From: Bin18 sp965200355
Lineage (GTDB): Bacteria > Desulfobacterota > Binatia > Bin18
Length of the DNA: 64,000 nt
Direction: 5' to 3'
Assembly (NCBI GenBank): GCA_965200355.1
Contig: OZ241351.1
Location: 2,170,001 to 2,234,000 of the forward strand
Part shown: piece after piece, positions 59,477 through 64,000 of the stretch
How positions within the stretch are numbered: the stretch's first letter is position 1
Layout: each line of letters begins with the position of its first letter
Notes under the pieces: model-generated
What the model was told of the DNA's origin: nothing
Database searches by the model: none
What the model saw: only the letters and a program-made list of their open reading frames with translations
Program-made: the position numbers and the translations under genes

Positions 59477-60373
59477 ATGATTCACGTCACAGAGTTGGGC
59501 TATGTGGGCGTTGGGGTCCAAGACCTTGATACCTGGAAACATTTTGCGGCCAATATCATTGGCTGGGAAGTTGCGGATGAAGGCGAAGACGACCGTTGCT
59601 ACGCCCGCATGGACTATTGGCATCATCGGATTGTCCTGCACGCCGACCCCAGCGACGATTTGCTCTATCTTGGCTTTCGCGTTGCCGGGCCCGAAGAGTT
59701 CGGACAGATGCAGCAGCAGTTGGCCGAGGCCGGCCTCGCCTACCGCGTGGGGTCGCCGGACGAGGCCGCCGAGCGGCGCGTGCTGGAAGTGATGAAACTC
59801 GCCGACCCCAACGGCAATCCGGTCGAGATTTTCCACGGTCCGCAGGTGGAGTTCAGCCAGCCGTTCTATCCTGGCCGGCGCATGCACGGTCGATTCAAGA
59901 CCGGTGCCGGCGGACTGGGGCACTGTATTGTCAGTCAACAGGATACGGACGCGGCCTATCGCTTTTACCACACCCTGGGTATGCGCGGCAGCGTGGAATA
60001 CCAGATTCGACTCGGCAAGCAGGTCCTCAGACCAGTTTTCATGCACTGCAATGAACGCGACCACGCCGTGGCCTTTGGCATAGGCGCGTCCGAGCAGCGC
60101 CTCAACCACATCATGGTTGAGGTGGACACCCTGGACGATGTGGGCCTGACCTACGAGCTCGTGCGCGAACAGAAGGTGCCGGTCGCCATTACACCGGGGA
60201 AACACTCCAACGACCATACGTATTCCTTCTACTTCCGCACGCCTTCGGGCTGGATGATCGAGTATGGCTGGGGTGGGCGACCGGCGACGCATCAGTCCGA
60301 ATACTATGTGCGCGACATTTACGGCCATGACCCCGAAGCGGGCGGCTTTAACGCCCGGAGTGAATCCAGCTAG
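59477..60373 (+). CDS. type I extradiol dioxygenase (VOC fold, BphC-like)
   Basis: A 298-aa two-domain VOC protein. The C-terminal catalytic half has the metal ligands His in GAGGLGHCIV, His in RLNHIMVEV and Glu in WMIEYGWGG, as in 2,3-dihydroxybiphenyl and steroid catechol dioxygenases that cut next to the hydroxylated carbons using Fe(II). Other segments are LGYVGVGVQDLDTWKHFA and TGAGGLGHC. A ribosome binding site AAAGGAGGAATAT precedes the ATG. The next gene encodes an alpha/beta hydrolase of the type that cleaves the ring-fission product. Confidence 0.9.
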   Translation: MIHVTELGYVGVGVQDLDTWKHFAANIIGWEVADEGEDDRCYARMDYWHHRIVLHADPSDDLLYLGFRVAGPEEFGQMQQQLAEAGLAYRVGSPDEAAERRVLEVMKLADPNGNPVEIFHGPQVEFSQPFYPGRRMHGRFKTGAGGLGHCIVSQQDTDAAYRFYHTLGMRGSVEYQIRLGKQVLRPVFMHCNERDHAVAFGIGASEQRLNHIMVEVDTLDDVGLTYELVREQKVPVAITPGKHSNDHTYSFYFRTPSGWMIEYGWGGRPATHQSEYYVRDIYGHDPEAGGFNARSESS

Positions 60374-60402
60374 GCCGGCAGTCCCGTTCTCCGAGGTGAA
60401 CC

Positions 60403-61197
60403 ATGAGCCGTCCCATCCAGCCGCGCCGGTTGACGCTGCACGGTGTCCAACTTGACGTCTATGAATACGGCCAGGGCCGTCCGCTCCTCGTCCTGCACGG
60501 GGAAGACGGGCCGTGTCCCCAGGTGCCTTTTTTCTCTCTGTTGGCGCGCCAGGGGCGGGTGGTCCTGCCGACCCATCCCGGTTTCGAGCAGGTATCCGCG
60601 TCGCCCGATATCGACACCGTGGATGACCTGTCGTATCTCTATCTCGATCTGCTTGACGCCTACGACCTGCGTGAGGCGGTTGTTATCGGCTGCTCGCTCG
60701 GTGGCTGGATAGCCGCGGAAATGGCGGTCAAGTCTCCGGCTCGCCTCAGCCGGCTAGTCTTGGTGGCCCCGCTCGGTATCAAGGTCGGGGACCGGGAGAC
60801 GCGCGACATCCCGGATATATTCGCTCTGTCGCCGGAAGAGGTCAGGCGGCTGCAATACGCTGATGCGGCTCGGGCCACGGTCGATTATGCCAGCCTGTCT
60901 GACGCGGAGCTGACCGCCCTGGCCTGCAATCGAGAAGCCACCGCCCTGTACGCTTGGGAACCGTATTGTCATAATCCAAAATTACGGCAGCGTCTGCACC
61001 GCATTACGATTCCGACGCTGCTCGTCTGGGGGGCGCAGGACCGTTTTGTGACACCCGGCTATTATGGCAGGGCGTATTGTGACGCTATTCCCGGCGCGCA
61101 GCTTGGTGTTATTGACCGGGCCGGACACTGGCCGCACCTGGAACAGCCCGAGGCACTGGTCGAGCGAGTTCGTACATTTCTTCTTGCCACAGCATAA
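60403..61197 (+). CDS. alpha/beta hydrolase, meta-cleavage-product-type
   Basis: A 264-aa alpha/beta hydrolase. The nucleophile elbow is VIGCSLGGWIAAEMA, the aspartate is in VWGAQDRFVTP and the histidine in GHWPHLEQPEALV. Its place 29 nt behind the extradiol dioxygenase gene suggests it cuts the C-C bond of a ring-fission product, as BphD/HsaD enzymes do. The stop codon lies inside the first unit of a 17-bp tandem repeat. The ATG has CCGAGGTGAACC upstream. Confidence 0.88.
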   Translation: MSRPIQPRRLTLHGVQLDVYEYGQGRPLLVLHGEDGPCPQVPFFSLLARQGRVVLPTHPGFEQVSASPDIDTVDDLSYLYLDLLDAYDLREAVVIGCSLGGWIAAEMAVKSPARLSRLVLVAPLGIKVGDRETRDIPDIFALSPEEVRRLQYADAARATVDYASLSDAELTALACNREATALYAWEPYCHNPKLRQRLHRITIPTLLVWGAQDRFVTPGYYGRAYCDAIPGAQLGVIDRAGHWPHLEQPEALVERVRTFLLATA

Positions 61198-61234
61198 GTC
61201 TTGCCACAGCATCAGTCTTGCCTCAGCATATAAG
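61183..61234. repeat. 17-bp tandem repeat, three units
   Basis: CTTGCCACAGCATAAGT, CTTGCCACAGCATCAGT and CTTGCCTCAGCATATAAG follow one another without spacers. The stop codon of the alpha/beta hydrolase is in the first unit. It resembles slippage-made duplication. Confidence 0.75.
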
Positions 61235-61248
61235 AAGGATCCGTGTTC

Positions 61249-62403
61249 ATGCGCGCCTGGCATTTCAGCGAAAACGCCTATCATCTGCTGCCCGATGCAA
61301 AGGAGTATGACTCCATCCGCGTCACCCTCCCGAATCGTTACTACGATCCGAAAATCGGCGCCGACCTCTACCATCGGTTTATCGACGAGTGGTTGATTGC
61401 CGAGGAGTTGGGGCTCGATATCATGGTGAACGAGCACCATCAGACCGCGACCAATCTCAACCCGGCCGGCCCGATTGTCATGGGCATCCTCGCCCGTGAA
61501 ACCAAAACGGCCCGCTTGCTGATTCTCGGCAATCCGATTGCCAACCGGCGCGAGCCGGTGCGCGTGGCCGAAGAGATGGCCATGGTCGATGTCTACTCCC
61601 GTGGCCGCCTGGAGGTTGGCTTTGTGCGGGGCGTGCCATACGAAATGTCGGCCGGCAATCACCGACCCACGCGCATGATGGAGCGTTTCTGGGAAGCGTA
61701 TGACTTGATTCTCAGGGCCTGGACCAGTCACGACGGGCCGTTCAACTGGGAAGGCAAATACTTTCACCATCGTCAGGTCAATATCTGGCCGCGGCCCTAT
61801 CAGCAGCCGCACCCGCCGGTTTGGATTACGGCCCTCAGTCCGGGCTCTGCCCAGGCGGTCGGGGAACGCGGCACGGTCGTGGCCTGTTTTCTGACCGGGT
61901 TCGATGGCTCGAAACAGGTGTTTGACGCCTATCGGACGCGCCGGGCCGCACTCGGTCTTTCCCCGGCCAGCCTGGACCGCTTTGCTTATGCCGCCCTGGT
62001 CTACACGGGCGAGACGGATGAAGCCGGCTATGCCGGCGCGCGCAAGCTGATGTGGTATGTGGAGGCCAATAAGGTGCCGTTCCAGTTCACCAGCCCGCCG
62101 GGCTATCATCCGCCGGCAGCGATGGCCGGGGCGATGAAAGGCCCGGCCTCGGGGGTGTTCAAGATGTTCCAGAACCCGCAACTGGAGAGCTTTATGCAGC
62201 ACGGGCTGGTCTTTGCCGGCAACCCGGATTCTGTCTACCGTCAAATCGTCAAGTTTTACGAACACGTGGGCGGCTTTGGGCATCTCTTGCTGATGGGACA
62301 GGCCGGCTTCCTGGACCACGAGGAGACGGTCACAGGCATGAAACTCTTTGCCCGAGAAGTGTATCCACGTCTCAAAGCGTTCAATCCTGCGCTTGTGGCC
62401 TGA
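61249..62403 (+). CDS. LLM flavin-dependent oxidoreductase
   Basis: A 384-aa luciferase-like monooxygenase. It has RAWHFSENAYHLLPDAKEYDSIRVTLPN at the N-terminus, LDIMVNEHHQTATNLNP, VRVAEEMAMVDVYSRGRLEVGFVRG and PHPPVWITALSPGSAQAVGERG. This set is typical of the long FMN-type LLM enzymes associated with aromatic or terpene breakdown. GAAGGATCC precedes; the ATG is used in preference to a GTG two codons earlier, which is too close to the ribosome binding site. It follows the ring-cleavage hydrolase on the same strand and may share its transcript. Confidence 0.88.
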   Translation: MRAWHFSENAYHLLPDAKEYDSIRVTLPNRYYDPKIGADLYHRFIDEWLIAEELGLDIMVNEHHQTATNLNPAGPIVMGILARETKTARLLILGNPIANRREPVRVAEEMAMVDVYSRGRLEVGFVRGVPYEMSAGNHRPTRMMERFWEAYDLILRAWTSHDGPFNWEGKYFHHRQVNIWPRPYQQPHPPVWITALSPGSAQAVGERGTVVACFLTGFDGSKQVFDAYRTRRAALGLSPASLDRFAYAALVYTGETDEAGYAGARKLMWYVEANKVPFQFTSPPGYHPPAAMAGAMKGPASGVFKMFQNPQLESFMQHGLVFAGNPDSVYRQIVKFYEHVGGFGHLLLMGQAGFLDHEETVTGMKLFAREVYPRLKAFNPALVA

Positions 62404-62461
62404 CCCGGAGTGTTGCGGCCGGCATATGATTCTCAAGACTGCTGAAGAAGGAGGGTATAAA

Positions 62462-62878
62462 ATGAAGACTCCGTTTTCCGGTGGCTGCGCGTGTGGTGCG
62501 GTCCGCTATCGCTGTGCGGATGAGCCGCTCTATATGGGCAACTGCCATTGTCGGGACTGCCAACGCGCAACCGGGGGTGCCTATTTTGCGGCGGTCATTG
62601 TCAAAGAACCAGATTTTTCTCTGACGGGCGAGCTGACCTGGTATGAGAAACAGGCCGACCGCGGACATACGATGGGCCGCGCGTTCTGCCCGGCCTGTGG
62701 CTCTCCCATCCTGTTGACCAACTCTGTCGTGCCGGACTTCAGGGTGCTGTACGCCGGCAGCCTGGACGACCCGAGCTGGTATCAGCCCCAACGGGATATT
62801 TTTGTGGCCAGTGCCCAGCCGTGGGATATTATGCACCCGGAGCTGCCGAAAGTGGACGGGATGCCGCAGTCGTTTTAA
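62462..62878 (+). CDS. GFA-family (Mss4-like) zinc protein
   Basis: A 138-aa protein of the glutathione-dependent formaldehyde-activating (Gfa) fold. The zinc ligands are in GGCACGAVRYRC, NCHCRDCQRATGG and CPACGSPI, a complete set for two zinc sites. Members bind small thiol adducts or act as chaperone-like zinc modules, and few are true formaldehyde enzymes. GAAGGAGGGTATAAA precedes the ATG. The longer frame upstream reads through the end of the LLM gene and is not coding. Located on the same strand as the LLM gene. Confidence 0.9.
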   Translation: MKTPFSGGCACGAVRYRCADEPLYMGNCHCRDCQRATGGAYFAAVIVKEPDFSLTGELTWYEKQADRGHTMGRAFCPACGSPILLTNSVVPDFRVLYAGSLDDPSWYQPQRDIFVASAQPWDIMHPELPKVDGMPQSF

Positions 62879-62924
62879 GGCCGGCCAACGGTATTGCGGT
62901 CTGACCCCTACCACTGCTCAGCCA

Positions 62925-63692
62925 ATGCCGGAATTCAGCGACCGACAGATCGTGACTTCGTGGCATACGAACGCCCGCCCCTGGGTGCAGGCGGTCCAGA
63001 ATGCGGAGATCGAAAGCCGGACGCTCGTCACCAATCAGGCCATCATCCACGCTGTGACCAGCCTGACACCGCGGTGCGTGCTTGACCTGGGCTGCGGAGA
63101 AGGCTGGCTGGCGCGCGCGCTGGCGGCGCGTGGCCTTGAGGTGGTTGGCATTGATGTGGTCCCCGCCCTGATAGCAGAGGCGCGGCAACGCGGAGGAGGA
63201 CAGTTTCAGCTCTGTTCCTACGAAGATGTGGCCGCCGGTCGGCTCGGCGCACAGCGGTTTGACATGATCGTATGTAATTTTTCCTTGCTGGGAAAAGACT
63301 CGGTCGCGCACCTGCTGCACGCCCTGCCGGGCTATATGCCGCCCCAGGGCCATGTGGTCATCCAGACCCTGCACCCGGTCATGGCCTGTGGTGGCCGGCC
63401 GTATCGCGACGGCTGGCGGCCCGGCTCGTGGGACGGATTTGGGCCGGAGTTTACCGACCCGGCTCCCTGGTATTTTCGCACCGTGGCGTCCTGGATTCGA
63501 CTCCTCAGAGACAGTGGGTTCGATATCCTGGAATGCCACGAGCCGGTCCACCCAAGGACCGGCCAGCCAGCTTCGATTATTTTCGTCGGTCGCCTGGACG
63601 CTACAGGTCTCGCACGCCCGGCAGCACCTCTTCCGCAAAGCGCTGCATCGCCACCTGCACCTGTTCGTGGAGCACCGTCCCGCCGGGATTAA
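62925..63692 (+). CDS. class I SAM-dependent methyltransferase
   Basis: About 255 aa with motif I VLDLGCGEGWLARALAARG, the acidic contact in VVGIDVVPALIAEARQ, motif IV DMIVCNFSLLG and motif VI-like YMPPQGHVVIQTLHPV. This is a small-molecule methyltransferase of the UbiG/UbiE type. The last 30 residues (LARPAAPLPQSAASPPAPV) are Ala/Pro-rich and overlap the opposite-strand LLM gene by 92 nt. The original stop was probably just before that tail. Its ATG has no obvious ribosome binding site; the longer frame upstream would run into the Gfa gene. Confidence 0.8.
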   Translation: MPEFSDRQIVTSWHTNARPWVQAVQNAEIESRTLVTNQAIIHAVTSLTPRCVLDLGCGEGWLARALAARGLEVVGIDVVPALIAEARQRGGGQFQLCSYEDVAAGRLGAQRFDMIVCNFSLLGKDSVAHLLHALPGYMPPQGHVVIQTLHPVMACGGRPYRDGWRPGSWDGFGPEFTDPAPWYFRTVASWIRLLRDSGFDILECHEPVHPRTGQPASIIFVGRLDATGLARPAAPLPQSAASPPAPVRGAPSRRD

Positions 63693-64000
63693 AGGAACAG
63701 ATCAGGGCATCGAGCTTGGCCCGCCGCTGGACCTCGGCAATCCGGTCTATACATTCCTGCGGGCTGCCGAATATGGCCATTTGGTCTTCCGCGGTCGCAT
63801 ACGCGGTCCGCTGGCCTATGGGGTGACGGGCAAAGCTGTCGGCCATCTGAACGCGCACCGCGGCCCGATTCTGAGCCGTGAAGACAAAGAAGACGGCCGA
63901 CACCCGCGCCTTTTCCGCGGCCTGTCTGGCTGCCGAACGACGATACCGCCCGAGATGGGTCAGAAAATCATCCGGCCAGGGGTGAATGGGGGCGGCCATT
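63601..64000 (-). CDS. LLM oxidoreductase, C-terminal part (runs off the window)
   Basis: The frame is open to the right edge, so only the last 132 residues are visible. They contain RHPIGQRTAYATAEDQMAIFGSPQECIDRIAEVQRRAKLDALICSF and NPGGTVLHEQVQVAMQRFAEEVLPGVRDL. These are the closing helices of a luciferase-like monooxygenase, where the GSPQEC-type GxPxxVA motif and the terminal QxxxAMQRFAEEVLP motif lie. The methionine at 63999 may be internal. It converges with the methyltransferase gene and overlaps it. Confidence 0.7.
   Translation of the reverse strand, partial: MAAPIHPWPDDFLTHLGRYRRSAARQAAEKARVSAVFFVFTAQNRAAVRVQMADSFARHPIGQRTAYATAEDQMAIFGSPQECIDRIAEVQRRAKLDALICSFNPGGTVLHEQVQVAMQRFAEEVLPGVRDL

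Noticed and set aside
62802..62924. Upstream extension of the last methyltransferase
   Set aside because: It overlaps the end of the Gfa gene and shows no methyltransferase similarity; the ATG at 62925 fits the family.
1..64000. tRNA, rRNA, CRISPR arrays and insertion sequences
   Set aside because: Read by eye on both strands I found no cloverleaf-like sequence with a T-loop, no repeat-spacer array and no transposase frame.

Overview
The window is GC-rich bacterial DNA from an organism I cannot place precisely. It encodes lipoproteins and exported proteins of Gram-negative type (a lipobox protein, two LolA-like DUF1329 proteins) and an unusually high number of luciferase-like (LLM) flavin-dependent oxidoreductases. 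It also has CoA-transferase, acyl-CoA dehydrogenase and SDR genes. This profile is common in uncultured soil, sponge or marine lineages such as Entotheonella-like or deltaproteobacterial/Binatia-like genomes. That placement is an inference from gene content only. I see no rRNA, tRNA, CRISPR array or complete insertion sequence.

Layout. 0-6.3 kb: phosphatase, APH-like kinase, class III aminotransferase, aldo/keto reductase. 6.3-9.9 kb: two DUF1329 exported proteins on either side of an AT-richer DUF4760 membrane-protein gene. 9.9-20 kb: SnoaL-like protein, dynamin-type GTPase, two LLM oxidoreductases, a Tat-exported amine oxidase, a decayed DapA-like gene, a GDPD-like gene interrupted by an amber codon, GST and an MFS transporter. 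20.2-30.3 kb: two closely similar LLM paralogues bracket about 8 kb. That stretch holds a compact defence-like module (Pycsar-type transmembrane effector homologue, DNA methyltransferase, PD-(D/E)XK restriction enzyme), a lipoprotein with an internal duplication, a methyltransferase, another LLM and a CaiB-type CoA-transferase. 30.3-35.4 kb: a coupled pair of small unknown genes, two SDR paralogues (one frameshifted) and class II fumarase. 35.4-40.3 kb: an apparent operon of class I fumarase alpha/beta and a three-subunit succinate dehydrogenase. 40.3-55.3 kb: housekeeping and accessory genes, including a TolB-propeller/M28/PDZ protease, a metallophosphoesterase, a short DNA polymerase I with 3'-5' exonuclease, a CYTH/CHAD protein, a ParA ATPase, Uma2 and DUF29 genes and NudC. 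55.6-64 kb: paired acyl-CoA dehydrogenases, FAD hydroxylase, extradiol dioxygenase, alpha/beta hydrolase and two LLM enzymes, which together look like a ring-hydroxylation and meta-cleavage catabolic set.

The most notable features are the effector-like/methyltransferase/restriction module, in which both outer genes carry +1 frameshifts and the middle gene is intact, and the high density of reading-frame lesions between 16 and 36 kb. The restriction-enzyme frameshift falls exactly before the catalytic lysine motif. Two compensating shifts in fumarase alpha remove its iron-sulfur cysteine. An amber codon lies inside a signal peptide. These may be real decay or assembly errors; read mapping would decide.
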